A stretch of DNA of 64,000 nucleotides from Cloacibacterium caeni (GCF_907163105.1 NZ_OU015321.1:62001-126000); one strand, 5' to 3'; counted from the first letter of the stretch, positions 41,763-51,592 are shown. Made by a program: numbers and translations. The notes: a model not told the origin generated them from the letters alone.

Positions 41763-44132
41763 ATGTTAATCAAAAAAATATATTTTTTTGTTGCAATGCT
41801 TTTTGCAACACAATTGGTGATGGCTCAATATAAATTAAGTGGAAAAATCACTGATTTTGATACTCAAGAGCCTGTAAAAAATGCTTCTGTTTATCTGGTA
41901 GACCTTAAAACCAGTACCGTTTCAGACCAAAATGGTAATTACACTTTCCAAAACTTAAAATCTGGAAAATATTTCGTAGAAATTACAAGTGATAACTATA
42001 CTTCATTGTTGGTTTCCATAGAAGTGAATCAAGATGCGGTTTCTGATTTTACTCTTCAAAAATCTGCCAAAGAAATAGATGAGGTGGTGGTAACGGCAGT
42101 ATCCAGAGCTTCGGAACTGAAAAAGATTCCAGTAGTCATTAAATCTGTAGATAAAAATATCATTAACCAAAACGCCTCTACCAACCTAATTGATGGATTG
42201 AAAAATATTCCGGGAGTGAACCAAATTACTTCTGGAGCGGCTATTTCTAAACCTGTAATCAGAGGTTTAGGTTACAATAGAGTTATCACTTTGGTAGATG
42301 GAATCAAGCAAGAAGGTCAACAATGGGGTGGCGAACACGGAATAGAAATCGATGAATTTTCGGTGGGGAAAGTAGAAATTGTAAAAGGGCCAGGAAGTTT
42401 AATGTACGGTTCAGACGGAATTGCGGGCGTACTGAATTTTATTTCTCCAAAAGTGGCTGCAATTGGTAAAATCGAAAATCAATTGATTACCAATTATCAA
42501 ACGAATAACAACTTTATTGCGACTTCTTTTTCGAATAAAGGAAACAAAAACGGCTTCGTTTGGGAAGGAAGACTCACCAACAAATTGGCGGGAAATTATG
42601 AAAACAAGTATGACGGAAAAGTACTGAACTCTGGTTTCAAAGAATTTGACGGCAACTTAATGTTAGGAATCAATAAAAACTGGGGACATTCTTATTTCAA
42701 CGTAAGTTCTTATAATACCACTTTGAATATTGTAGAAGGAGAAAGAGATGCTGATGGAAAATTCACGTTCATCAATAGCAATGGTGAAGATGTTACCGCA
42801 ACTGACGAAGATTACAAAGGTTATAAAGTAGGATTTCCGCATCAAGAAATCAATCACTTGAGATTAACTTCAAATAATTATTTTTTATTGAAAAACGGAA
42901 CTATCAATGCTGATTTTGCTTTTCAAAATAATAAAAGAAAAGAATTTGCAGACGCAACTAATCCTGATGAAAAAGAATTATTCTTTGATTTAAATACCTT
43001 CAACTATAACGTAAGATATAACGTGAAAGAAACCAATAATTGGGAAACTTCTTTCGGAATTGGAGGGATGCAACAATCGAACACCAATAAAGGAGAAGAA
43101 GCGCTTATTCCTGATTATCAATTTTTCGATGCAGGAGCATTTGTTTTCACACAAAAAACTTTTAACAAAAATCTGACTTTAGCAGGAGGATTGAGATTTG
43201 ACAATAGAAATGTAGATGCAAAAGAAATGCTGGAAGATACCGATGTGAAATTTGCGAAATTTAATAAAAATTACAGCGGAATTTCTGGAAGTTTAGGTTT
43301 GTCTTATCAATTAGACAAGCAATCTACCATTAAATTAAATCTTTCTAGAGGTTTCAGAGCGCCGAATATTGCAGAACTTTCTTCTAACGGAATTCACGAA
43401 GGAACTTTCAGATACGAAATTGGTGATATTAACTTAAAATCTGAAATCAGTCACCAGATTGATGCGGCTTATTTCTTAAATTCAGACCATATTAGTTTTG
43501 AATTTACGCCGTTTGTCAACTTCATTTCTAATTATATTTATACTGAAAAAATGCAAGATGCCAACGGAAATGATGTAATTATTGACCCAAGTGATCCAGT
43601 TTCTGCATTTAGATTTACTCAAGGAAACGCGCAGCTTTTCGGTGGAGAGATTTTCTTAGATTTTCATCCGCATCCATTTGATTGGTTGCATGTAGAAAAT
43701 TCATTTTCTTATGTAAGAGCTACGCAGAACAATCGTCCAGAAAACGAAAAGTTCTTGCCATTTATTCCAGCGCCAAAATATCGTGGAGAAATTAAAACCA
43801 ATTTCGAAAAAGTGAATAATACTTTTTCTGATTTTTATGCTAAATTTTCGGTAGACCATTATTTCAAACAAAATAATATTTACAGCGCTTTTGATACCGA
43901 AACTGCTACTCCTGCGTACACACTTTTGAGTGTAGGAATTGGTGCAGACATTAAAGCATTTGGCAAAAAAGACTTTTTCAATGTTTTCATCAGCGGAGAA
44001 AACTTAACAGATGTAGCGTATCAGAACCATTTGAGCAGATTAAAATATGCTCCAGAAAACTCAGCAACAGGCAGAATAGGTGTTTACAATATGGGCAGAA
44101 ATTTCAGTGTGAAACTGATGATGAATTTCTAG
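41763..44132 (+). CDS. TonB-dependent outer membrane receptor
   Basis: A 789-residue receptor with signal peptide (ending LVMAQ), an N-terminal carboxypeptidase-regulatory-like domain (about 22-105, ITDFDTQEPVKNASVYLVD), a plug domain (about 110-230, with IPGVNQITSGAA, RGLGYNRVITLVDG and GPGSLMYGSDGIAGV) and a C-terminal beta-barrel ending in aromatic FSVKLMMNF. No SusD partner is adjacent, so it is not a typical polysaccharide system; siderophore, metal or small-molecule transport is more likely. The gene upstream may be co-transcribed. Confidence 0.92.
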   Translation: MLIKKIYFFVAMLFATQLVMAQYKLSGKITDFDTQEPVKNASVYLVDLKTSTVSDQNGNYTFQNLKSGKYFVEITSDNYTSLLVSIEVNQDAVSDFTLQKSAKEIDEVVVTAVSRASELKKIPVVIKSVDKNIINQNASTNLIDGLKNIPGVNQITSGAAISKPVIRGLGYNRVITLVDGIKQEGQQWGGEHGIEIDEFSVGKVEIVKGPGSLMYGSDGIAGVLNFISPKVAAIGKIENQLITNYQTNNNFIATSFSNKGNKNGFVWEGRLTNKLAGNYENKYDGKVLNSGFKEFDGNLMLGINKNWGHSYFNVSSYNTTLNIVEGERDADGKFTFINSNGEDVTATDEDYKGYKVGFPHQEINHLRLTSNNYFLLKNGTINADFAFQNNKRKEFADATNPDEKELFFDLNTFNYNVRYNVKETNNWETSFGIGGMQQSNTNKGEEALIPDYQFFDAGAFVFTQKTFNKNLTLAGGLRFDNRNVDAKEMLEDTDVKFAKFNKNYSGISGSLGLSYQLDKQSTIKLNLSRGFRAPNIAELSSNGIHEGTFRYEIGDINLKSEISHQIDAAYFLNSDHISFEFTPFVNFISNYIYTEKMQDANGNDVIIDPSDPVSAFRFTQGNAQLFGGEIFLDFHPHPFDWLHVENSFSYVRATQNNRPENEKFLPFIPAPKYRGEIKTNFEKVNNTFSDFYAKFSVDHYFKQNNIYSAFDTETATPAYTLLSVGIGADIKAFGKKDFFNVFISGENLTDVAYQNHLSRLKYAPENSATGRIGVYNMGRNFSVKLMMNF

Positions 44133-44244
44133 AAATCCAAGAAAATTACTTTCTTGAGATGATAAAATTCTCGGTAAAGCGAATGGACTTTTTATAAGGA
44201 AAATTTACCTATAAAAAATGCTTTCTGTTTTCATAAAAAAACAC

Positions 44245-44252
44245 TATTTTTG
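44245..44252 (+). promoter_or_regulatory. -7 box of tig
   Basis: TATTTTTG matches TAnnTTTG. It overlaps a TTG at 44250 and so supports the ATG at 44274 as the true start. Confidence 0.55.
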
Positions 44253-44273
44253 CAACTCAAAATTTTTAACAAG

Positions 44274-45608
44274 ATGAATGTTACAAGAACCAATCATGAC
44301 GAAGTAAGTGCTTTGCTTACAGTAACTTTAAATAAATCTGATTACAAAGATAAAGTTGAAAAACAACTGATCAATTATGCTAAAAATGCTACTGTTCCTG
44401 GTTTTAGAAAAGGAAAAGTTCCATTGAGCATGGTGAGAAAACAATTTGAAGCGGGTATTGCTTTTGAAGAAATTAACAAACAAATTTCTGAAGCGTTAAA
44501 CAACTATGTAAACGAAAACAATTTAAGATTAGTTGGTCAGCCAGTTCCAGTTCCTATGAACGAACTAGATTACAATGCAGAAGAAGTTTCTGTAGGTTTC
44601 GAAGTTGGTTTTGAGCCAGATTTTACTATTGATTTATCTTCTTACGAAGCTCCTCACTACAAAGTAGAAGCTACTGATAAAGAAATCAACCAAAGCATCG
44701 AAAACATGCAAAAAAGATTTGCTGATAAAGATGCTCAAGATAAAGCGACTAAAGATTCTTATGTAGCACTTTCTATCGCACAAGTAGTAGAAGCTGATGC
44801 AGAAGGAGAGCACAATCATCCACCGAAAAATGTAGTAGTTTCTGCTGAGCAAAAAGAAGCTTTCGGTTTGGTAAAATCTCACAAAGTAGGTGATGTAGTG
44901 AAGTTAACTAAAACTCAGTTAACGGAAAACGAAACTTTGGCTAAAGATTTAAATTACAACGAGCATGAACTAGGTCACATTCATCATGAAGATTTAGAAG
45001 CTACGGTTACAGAAATCTATAAATTAAACTTAGCACCACTAGATCAAGAATTATTTGATAAAGTGTATGGTGAAGGAAACATCAATTCTGAAGAAGAATT
45101 AAAAGCAAGAGTAAAAACTGAATTAGACGAATATTTCCAACAAAATGCTGATATTCACTTTGTGAATAAAGTATTAGAAAACGTTTCAGAAAAAACTGAA
45201 GTTCAGTTGCCAGAAGCATTCTTAGTAAAATGGTTACTATTCTCTAATCCAAACATCACTTCAGAAGAACAAGCTAAAGAAATTCTAGAAGCAGAAAAAT
45301 CTATCATCAAAAATCAAATCATCGAAGGAAAATTATTCCAAGATTATGATGTAAAAGTTGATTATGCAGATGTTTTAGCTCAAGCTGAAGTTTTAGTAAA
45401 CAACCAATTAGCAATGTACGGAATCCACAATCTTCCACAAGAAGAAGTACAGAAATATGCTGTAGAAATGCTAAAACAAGAAGAGCAAGTAAGACAAATT
45501 TCTCAAGAAGTTGCAATGGGTAAACTAAAAGATGTAATCCTAGAAAAAGCAAGCAAAAAAGAAACTAAAATTACACACGAAGAATTTTTAGCAGAATTAC
45601 AAAAGTAA
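44274..45608 (+). CDS. tig: Trigger factor
   Basis: Ribosome-bound chaperone and prolyl isomerase. The N-terminal ribosome-binding signature reads VPGFRKGKVPLSMVRKQF (about residues 40-57; GFRKGK is diagnostic), followed by a degenerate FKBP-like domain (about 150-235) and a long helical C-terminal domain. The PPIase segment contains His-rich stretches (EGEHNHPPK and HELGHIHHED) and may not be active. ATG 44274 gives 444 residues; a start at TTG 44250 is excluded by promoter overlap. Confidence 0.93.
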   Translation: MNVTRTNHDEVSALLTVTLNKSDYKDKVEKQLINYAKNATVPGFRKGKVPLSMVRKQFEAGIAFEEINKQISEALNNYVNENNLRLVGQPVPVPMNELDYNAEEVSVGFEVGFEPDFTIDLSSYEAPHYKVEATDKEINQSIENMQKRFADKDAQDKATKDSYVALSIAQVVEADAEGEHNHPPKNVVVSAEQKEAFGLVKSHKVGDVVKLTKTQLTENETLAKDLNYNEHELGHIHHEDLEATVTEIYKLNLAPLDQELFDKVYGEGNINSEEELKARVKTELDEYFQQNADIHFVNKVLENVSEKTEVQLPEAFLVKWLLFSNPNITSEEQAKEILEAEKSIIKNQIIEGKLFQDYDVKVDYADVLAQAEVLVNNQLAMYGIHNLPQEEVQKYAVEMLKQEEQVRQISQEVAMGKLKDVILEKASKKETKITHEEFLAELQK

Positions 45609-45633
45609 TTTTCTAGAAATTTCTTAGAAATAT

Positions 45634-45667
45634 AAATCCGTCTCGAATTTCGAGACGGATTTTTTTT
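45634..45667 (+). terminator. Intrinsic terminator after tig
   Basis: AAATCCGTCTCG (45634-45645) pairs with CGAGACGGATTT (45651-45662) around a 5-base loop and ends in seven T residues. Confidence 0.9.
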
Positions 45668-45756
45668 AACACAGATTTAACTGATTTTTCTTTTCTAGAT
45701 AAGGTTTTTCTTTTTATTTTTATCGAATTAAATTATTATTAATCAAAATTAAAACC

Positions 45757-48700
45757 ATGAGAAAACAATTTCTTTCTTTTGTGTTGTCTTTCTTTTTGAT
45801 TGCCAATGCATTTGCTCAGAACATTCCTCTTGATCCTAGCGTCAGAACGGGCACACTTTCTAACGGGATGAAGTATTACATTAAGAAAAACGTAAAACCA
45901 GAAAAAAAAGTAGAATTCCGTTTAGCGATTAATGCGGGCTCTATCAATGAAGACGAAGATCAGAGAGGTCTTGCTCACTTTATGGAGCACATGAATTTCA
46001 ACGGGACTAAAAATTTCCCAGAGAATAAATTGGTAGATTTTCTACAATCTATCGGGATTAAATTCGGGCAACACCTTAATGCGTATACCAGTTTTGACGA
46101 AACCGTTTATATGTTACCCGTTCCTCTTGACAAGCCTGAAAACCTAGATTCAGGGCTTAAAGTAATGGAAGATTGGGCTTTTAACGCATTACTTACCGAT
46201 AAAGAAATAGAAAAAGAAAGAGGCGTAGTTTTAGAAGAATTGCGTTTAGGATTAGGAGCAGACAAAAGAATGCTAGACCAATATCTTCCTAAATTAGCTT
46301 ACAATTCTAGATATGTAGACCGATTACCAATTGGTAAAAAAGAAATTCTACAAAATTTCAAACCAGATGCGTTGAGAAGATTTCACAAAGATTGGTACAG
46401 ACCAGATTTAATGGCTTTGGTAGTAGTAGGAGATGTTAATGTAGATGAAATGGAGCAAAAAATTAAAGCCAATTTTAGCAAATATCAAAATCCTGCAAAT
46501 GCTAGAAAAAGAGTAGATTATGAGATGCCAAATCATAAAGAAACTTTGATTTCTATCGCTACAGATGCAGATGCAACTTCCTCTTCGGCGCAATTTTATA
46601 TCAAAGATGATGGCCCTGCAAAAGCAGATGTTACCGTAAATGATTATCAAAAAAGCATGGTAGAGCAATTGGCTGCTACCATTGTGAATAACCGTTTGCA
46701 AGAATTAACCAATTCAGAGAAGCCACCTTTTATTTTCGGATATGTTTCTCACAGCAATTTATTGAGAACCAAAGATGCTTTTCAAGCGTATGCGATGACC
46801 AAAGAAGGCGAACAAAAAAATGCGCTTAAAGTGCTGCTAGAAGAAGTAGAAAGAGCAAAAAGATTTGGTTTTTCTCAAAATGAATTAGACAGAGCAAAAT
46901 CTGAAACCCTTTCTAATCTAGAAAAATCTTATAACAATAGAGATAAAACAGAAAGTGCAAGATTGGTAATGGAATATGTAAGAAATTTCCTTAACCAAGA
47001 GCCAATTCCTGGAATTGAGTGGGAATATGAATTGCACAAACAATATTTGCCAAGTGTGACTTTAGACCAAGTGAATAACATTCTGAAAAATTACATCAAA
47101 GATGATAGCAGAGTGATTGTGGTAACTGGTCCTAAAAAAGAAAATGCAGTACTTCCTACAGATGCACAGCTATTGGCAACTGTAGATGATGTGAAGAATG
47201 CACAGTTAAAACCTTACGAAGACAAAGCTGCCATTAAAACTTTGGTAGAGCCTTTTAAATCAAATGGTAAAATTGTAAAAACCGAAGCAGATGCTAAGTT
47301 GGGAACCACTACTTTCACATTAAGCAATGGCGCAAAAGTAACTTACAAAAAAACAGATTTCAAGGAAGACGAAATTGTTTTCTCAGCGATTAGCTTAGGT
47401 GGAAGTTCATTAATTTCTAATGAAGACATCGAAAAAACACAATGGGCTTTTCCAGCGCTTGCAGAATCAGGGTTCAATAAATATTCTAAAAATGATATTA
47501 CCAAATTTCTTTCTGGGAAACAAGTTTCTGTAATGCCTTATGTAGGAGGAATTTCTACAGGATTTAACGGAAATTCTACTAAAAAAGATTTTGAAACGCT
47601 TTTCCAAATGATTTATGGTTATTTTACCAACCTAAATTATGACGAAGCAAGCTACAATTCTTATAAAGCGAAACAACAAGGATTTTTAGATAACCTTTTG
47701 GCAAATCCTCAAACGTATTTCCAAAGCGAAGTTCAGAAATATTTGAACCAAAAAAATCCTAGATTCTTCGGAATTTTACCAGATGCTAAAGCTTGGGAAA
47801 AAACCAGCTATAAATTAGCGTACGATATTTACAAAAAATCAGTTGCTAATGCAGGAAACTTCCATTTCTATTTTGTAGGAAATGTAGACGAAAACCAAAT
47901 CAAACAACTTTCTGAACAATATTTAGCAAGTTTACCTTCTACCAAAAAATCAGAAACGTATAAAGATTTAGGATACAGACCTCTTTTCACTTCTACAGAA
48001 AAAGTGATTAAAAAAGGAAAAGATCCTAAAAGTATGGTGATGATTAGATTCAGTGGGGAAACCAAATATAATGAGCAAGAAGACCTTGCCATGAGAGCTT
48101 TAGGTGAAGTTGCAACGATTAAAATCATCGAAAAACTTCGTGAAGATGAAGGCGGAATTTATGGAGGTGGAGCAAGAGGAAGTTTAAACAAAGTTCCTTA
48201 TGGAAGCTACAATTTCAGTATTAATTTCCCTTGTGGACCAGAAAATGCAGAAAAATTAACCAAAATTGCTTTGACCGAACTTCAAAAAATGATTGACAAC
48301 GGGCCAGAACAAAAAGATTTAGATAAATTTAAAGAAGGCGAAGCGAATGATGATGTAACCAATATGAAAGACAATAATTATTGGCTACAAAACATCACGA
48401 GCTACCAAACTCAAGGTGGCGATAAATACAGCGTTCTTAATTATTTAACTAAAGTAAAAGCGCTTACAGTAAAAGATTTACAGGCCGTTGGTAAAAAGTA
48501 TTTAACCGAGAAAAACAGAATGGTATTTACTTTAATGCCAGAAGTAGAAACTCCGAAAACGGATGCTCCAAAAGCAGCAGTTTCTGCGAATGTAACGGCT
48601 CAACAAGTGATTGATAATTACGCCGCAGCTTTGGGTGGAAAATCTAAATTAGAAGCAGTAAAAACCGTGAAAACACTTTCTACAATTAAAGTAATGGGGA

Positions 48701-49173
48701 TGGAAATGGAAGCGACTACTTTAGAAATGGCACCGAATAAATCTAAAGCGGTTCAAAAAATTATGGGACAAGAAATGGTTCAAGTTTTTGACGGCGAAAA
48801 AGGGTATATGATGCAAGCTGGTCAGAGAATGGATTTACCAACTCCTGCAATTGAAGAAGCAAAGAAAAAAAGACTATTCGAAGTGCTTTCTTACAATGCG
48901 GCAGATTTCAAAACAGTAGAAAAAGTAACGGAAGAAGGTAAAGAATTATATCTTTTAGCTGGTGCTGGTAAAAAATTATATTTTGATACCAAAACTAATT
49001 TATTGGTGAAAAGCACTTCTGACAAAGGAGATATGGTTATTCTAGATTACATGGAAGTAGACGGAATTAAGTTTCCTAAAAACTTGAAATTAGCCATGAT
49101 GGGACAAAATATGGAAATGACCAATAATCAAGTTATCGTTAATAAAGAAGTGTCAGCAGAAGACTTCAAATAA
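45757..49173 (+). CDS. Exported M16 family metallopeptidase with C-terminal LolA-like region
   Basis: An 1138-residue zinc peptidase related to pitrilysin/PqqL. A signal peptide (ending NAFAQ) precedes the first M16 half with the inverted zinc motif HFMEH (about residues 72-76) and the downstream Glu in ERGVVLEELRLG. A second, non-catalytic M16 half follows (about 520-940). The last 180 residues form a separate beta domain resembling outer-membrane-lipoprotein-sorting (LolA-like) proteins (VIDNYAAALGGKSKLEAVK to YMEVDGIKFPKNLKL). It probably degrades peptides in the periplasm. It has its own terminator. Confidence 0.9.
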   Translation: MRKQFLSFVLSFFLIANAFAQNIPLDPSVRTGTLSNGMKYYIKKNVKPEKKVEFRLAINAGSINEDEDQRGLAHFMEHMNFNGTKNFPENKLVDFLQSIGIKFGQHLNAYTSFDETVYMLPVPLDKPENLDSGLKVMEDWAFNALLTDKEIEKERGVVLEELRLGLGADKRMLDQYLPKLAYNSRYVDRLPIGKKEILQNFKPDALRRFHKDWYRPDLMALVVVGDVNVDEMEQKIKANFSKYQNPANARKRVDYEMPNHKETLISIATDADATSSSAQFYIKDDGPAKADVTVNDYQKSMVEQLAATIVNNRLQELTNSEKPPFIFGYVSHSNLLRTKDAFQAYAMTKEGEQKNALKVLLEEVERAKRFGFSQNELDRAKSETLSNLEKSYNNRDKTESARLVMEYVRNFLNQEPIPGIEWEYELHKQYLPSVTLDQVNNILKNYIKDDSRVIVVTGPKKENAVLPTDAQLLATVDDVKNAQLKPYEDKAAIKTLVEPFKSNGKIVKTEADAKLGTTTFTLSNGAKVTYKKTDFKEDEIVFSAISLGGSSLISNEDIEKTQWAFPALAESGFNKYSKNDITKFLSGKQVSVMPYVGGISTGFNGNSTKKDFETLFQMIYGYFTNLNYDEASYNSYKAKQQGFLDNLLANPQTYFQSEVQKYLNQKNPRFFGILPDAKAWEKTSYKLAYDIYKKSVANAGNFHFYFVGNVDENQIKQLSEQYLASLPSTKKSETYKDLGYRPLFTSTEKVIKKGKDPKSMVMIRFSGETKYNEQEDLAMRALGEVATIKIIEKLREDEGGIYGGGARGSLNKVPYGSYNFSINFPCGPENAEKLTKIALTELQKMIDNGPEQKDLDKFKEGEANDDVTNMKDNNYWLQNITSYQTQGGDKYSVLNYLTKVKALTVKDLQAVGKKYLTEKNRMVFTLMPEVETPKTDAPKAAVSANVTAQQVIDNYAAALGGKSKLEAVKTVKTLSTIKVMGMEMEATTLEMAPNKSKAVQKIMGQEMVQVFDGEKGYMMQAGQRMDLPTPAIEEAKKKRLFEVLSYNAADFKTVEKVTEEGKELYLLAGAGKKLYFDTKTNLLVKSTSDKGDMVILDYMEVDGIKFPKNLKLAMMGQNMEMTNNQVIVNKEVSAEDFK

Positions 49174-49198
49174 AACTTGATTTTTTTATAAAATGTAG

Positions 49199-49228
49199 AG
49201 TCCGAGAATGAAAATTCTCGGACTTTTA
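49199..49228 (+). terminator. Intrinsic terminator after the M16 peptidase
   Basis: AGTCCGAGAAT (49199-49209) pairs with ATTCTCGGACT (49214-49224) around GAAA and runs into T residues. Confidence 0.85.
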
Positions 49229-49241
49229 TTTTTGTGTGTTG

Positions 49242-49823
49242 TTAAGAATTAAATTCGCGTTCCCATTCTTCTGCAGCTTCGCAAAGGGTTTTGTAAAAAT
49301 CTTCGCCGTACTTTCTAATCAGTGGCGTTTTCAAGAATTTATAAACAGGAACTTGCAATTCTTTTCCTAAGGTACAAGCGTCGCTACAAACGTCCCATTC
49401 ATGATAATTGATTGCAGAAAAATTTCTGTATTCTGTTACTCTAATCGGATAAAGGTGACAAGAAATGGGTTTTTGCCAATCTACAACTCCGTCTTCGTAT
49501 GCTTTTTCGATTCCACATTTGGTAATGCCTTTTTCATCAAAAATTACATAAGCGCATTCTCCACCATTTACGAGTGGCGTTACCAAATCTCCATCAATAT
49601 CGGTAACATGTGTTCCTTGCTCCTCGATGGCAGCAATTCCTTCGGGTCTAAGATAACTTTTAATTTTTGGATAAATTCTTTCCAAAATTTGAGTCTCATT
49701 TTTGTCAAGCGGAGCTCCCGCATCTCCTTCTACACAGCAGATTCCTTTGCATTTGCTGAGGTTACATACAAATTCTTCAGAAAAAATATCTTCAGAAATT
49801 AATTTATCATCTATTTGAATCAT
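49242..49823 (-). CDS. DUF3109 family Cys-rich protein
   Basis: A 193-residue cytoplasmic protein with many conserved Cys residues: CNLSKCKGICCVEGDAG (about 20-36), GGECAYVIF, TKCGIEKA, ISCHLYPIR and DVCSDACTLG. The spacing suggests metal or Fe-S binding of the type seen in CxxxCxxCC zinc/iron-cluster proteins. It starts two bases after DUF6427 ends on the same strand. No activity is known; the gene pair is common in Flavobacteriales. Confidence 0.85.
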   Translation of the reverse strand: MIQIDDKLISEDIFSEEFVCNLSKCKGICCVEGDAGAPLDKNETQILERIYPKIKSYLRPEGIAAIEEQGTHVTDIDGDLVTPLVNGGECAYVIFDEKGITKCGIEKAYEDGVVDWQKPISCHLYPIRVTEYRNFSAINYHEWDVCSDACTLGKELQVPVYKFLKTPLIRKYGEDFYKTLCEAAEEWEREFNS

Positions 49824-49825
49824 AT

Positions 49826-50740
49826 CTATATCAATTCACCTATGTTTACATAAGTGCTAAGTTTAAAAAGTAATAAAGTGAAAATAATTATCCATAACCC
49901 GAATTCTTTCATCCAATATTTTTTCAAAAATCTCAAGGCTCTAGAAAGGATAATCACATTCGGTAAAACCAATAAAAGTAAATATTCATAGTTTTTGCCC
50001 ATGTAAAGAAAAACAGTCACTAATTGTGCCAAGAAAAATAAAAGCATAAACGTATACTTAAATTTACTCGAAGGACTTTTTTTATTAAAATTGGCAAAAT
50101 GGTCCATTACAGCATACAAAACGTATAAAGCAACGGGTAAAAGAAAGTATAATGGATAGTAATCTTGCATGAGTGAGTTTTCTACATAAGGAATATAACT
50201 TTTGTCAAAATCATGATAACCAATAAGATACATCACACCAAAATAAGTTCCAAAAACCAATGCATTCCCAAAAAATAATCTGAAAATATTCAGCGAAATA
50301 TGATCTGAAGTAGAAATAAGGTGAATCAACACGAAAATAAACATAGGCCAAGTTGTAGGCAAAAACAAGAAATTCACCGCCAAAATTGCTCCAATGATCA
50401 GGTATGAATTTTTCCTTACTTCATCTTGATTGCTGGTCAATAAAACCATTACAAAAGAATTTGTAAATAGCGACATCGCAATTCCTATGTCTAAACTTCC
50501 CGGATATAATGCAAATACAAAAAAAGTATACAGAAAAAGAGGCAGATGAGTATTGTAATTCAGACCAATAGCGTTAAAAAGAAAATATCCTAAAGCAAAT
50601 CCGCAAAACGTAATAATGCTAGAAAAAACACCTAACGTTTTGAAATCCAATATATTAAATGATATTATCAAAAGAAATAAAAAAAATATATAGACAGGAA
50701 TCGAAAAAATATTGCTTTCTTTTGATAGTAATCTGAACAT
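49826..50740 (-). CDS. DUF6427 family integral membrane protein
   Basis: A 304-residue membrane protein with roughly nine or ten hydrophobic segments spread along its length (for example FFLFLLIISFNILDF near the N-terminus and IIIFTLLLFKLSTYVNIG at the end). It contains the short periplasm-facing NAIGLNYNTHLPLF. The family is characteristic of Flavobacteriales and its function is unknown. It is the first gene of an operon with DUF3109 and is divergent from DUF6341. Confidence 0.8.
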   Translation of the reverse strand: MFRLLSKESNIFSIPVYIFFLFLLIISFNILDFKTLGVFSSIITFCGFALGYFLFNAIGLNYNTHLPLFLYTFFVFALYPGSLDIGIAMSLFTNSFVMVLLTSNQDEVRKNSYLIIGAILAVNFLFLPTTWPMFIFVLIHLISTSDHISLNIFRLFFGNALVFGTYFGVMYLIGYHDFDKSYIPYVENSLMQDYYPLYFLLPVALYVLYAVMDHFANFNKKSPSSKFKYTFMLLFFLAQLVTVFLYMGKNYEYLLLLVLPNVIILSRALRFLKKYWMKEFGLWIIIFTLLLFKLSTYVNIGELI

Positions 50741-50746
50741 TTTTAT

Positions 50747-50754
50747 TAATTTTG
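50747..50754 (+). promoter_or_regulatory. -7 box of the DUF6341 gene
   Basis: TAATTTTG matches TAnnTTTG, 28 bases upstream of the ATG at 50783. It faces the minus-strand box at 50757-50764. Confidence 0.55.
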
Positions 50755-50756
50755 TG

Positions 50757-50764
50757 CAAAGTTA
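50757..50764 (-). promoter_or_regulatory. -7 box of the DUF6427-DUF3109 operon
   Basis: The minus strand reads TAACTTTG, matching TAnnTTTG, 16 bases upstream of the DUF6427 ATG. It overlaps the footprint of the plus-strand promoter, so the two are probably mutually exclusive. Confidence 0.5.
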
Positions 50765-50782
50765 ATTTAAAATAAGAAAAAA

Positions 50783-51016
50783 ATGACGTCTTTTTGGTTA
50801 TTCTTAAGTGATTTGTTCAATTGGTCTTTCGGATTTTATGATTTCGCAGGAAACGTATTGAACTGGATTCTATTTATTGTAGCTAGTACTTTATTTTGCT
50901 ATTGGTGTTATGTTTTAGTAACTACATTAGGAAATAATAAAGATAAAGAATATTATTCACCTACAGAAGGTAAATTCCCATACTACAATCCAGAATTACA
51001 CACTAAAGAAGATTAA
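50783..51016 (+). CDS. DUF6341 family small membrane protein
   Basis: A 77-residue protein with one clear membrane segment (WILFIVASTLFCYWCYVLVTT, about 31-51) and a hydrophilic tail rich in Tyr, Pro and Asp/Glu (SPTEGKFPYYNPELH). It matches the short DUF6341 family, sometimes found misnamed as uracil phosphoribosyltransferase because it often neighbours that gene. Function is unknown. It is divergent from DUF6427 with face-to-face promoters. Confidence 0.75.
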   Translation: MTSFWLFLSDLFNWSFGFYDFAGNVLNWILFIVASTLFCYWCYVLVTTLGNNKDKEYYSPTEGKFPYYNPELHTKED

Positions 51017-51036
51017 TCAGATTTCTTAACAATATA

Positions 51037-51070
51037 AAATCCCGAAATTGTAAAATTTCGGGATTTTTTT
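51037..51070 (+). terminator. Intrinsic terminator after the DUF6341 gene
   Basis: AAATCCCGAAATT (from about 51037) pairs with AATTTCGGGATTT and is followed by T residues. It lies between convergent genes. Confidence 0.85.
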
Positions 51071-51086
51071 ATTCTATTTGTTAAAA

Positions 51087-51524
51087 TTAATTGTGACAAG
51101 GAACAACCAAAACAGGAATAGGTGATTTTTTTGTGATATCTTTGGTAAGACTTCCTACGAAAACATCATAAATGCCGCTTCTTCCATGACTTCCCATGAC
51201 GATGTAGTTGGCTTTTTTGTCTTTAGCATAATCTAAAATAATTTCAGCAGCGATGCCTTGTTTAAGCAAATGTTCACAAGCTACACCTTTTGCTTCTATT
51301 CTTTTTTCAATTTCATTCAACTCGGCGAGTTCTTCAGAAATTTCAGATTTTTCTATCTCTGGGAAATATTGAAATCCCATATCTCCTATGGCAAAACCTA
51401 TATCTGCAGGAGCTACGTGTATTAAAAAGATTTTTCCGGCTATTTCTTTTGCAAAATCTACAGCGCCTTCTACAAGAGTATCTGTAGTGTCAGAAAAATC
51501 GATGGGTAAAATAATATTTTTCAT
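51087..51524 (-). CDS. Universal stress protein
   Basis: A 145-residue single-domain UspA-fold protein. The N-terminal NIILPIDFSDTTDTLVEGA and the ATP-binding motif GSHGRSG-x8-GS (about 115-132, within MGSHGRSGIYDVFVGSLT) are typical of the nucleotide-binding Usp group. Single-domain Usp proteins form dimers and are induced by starvation and stress. It is monocistronic. Confidence 0.93.
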   Translation of the reverse strand: MKNIILPIDFSDTTDTLVEGAVDFAKEIAGKIFLIHVAPADIGFAIGDMGFQYFPEIEKSEISEELAELNEIEKRIEAKGVACEHLLKQGIAAEIILDYAKDKKANYIVMGSHGRSGIYDVFVGSLTKDITKKSPIPVLVVPCHN

Positions 51525-51592
51525 GGCGTGTGTTTTAATAACAGTACTAATTTACAATTTTTTAGCGGGAAATAAAAGCTTTTCGGCATGAT

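Noticed and set aside
44137-44157. Terminator between the TonB receptor and tig
   Set aside because: CAAGAAA/TTTCTTG can pair but is short and has no T run after it.
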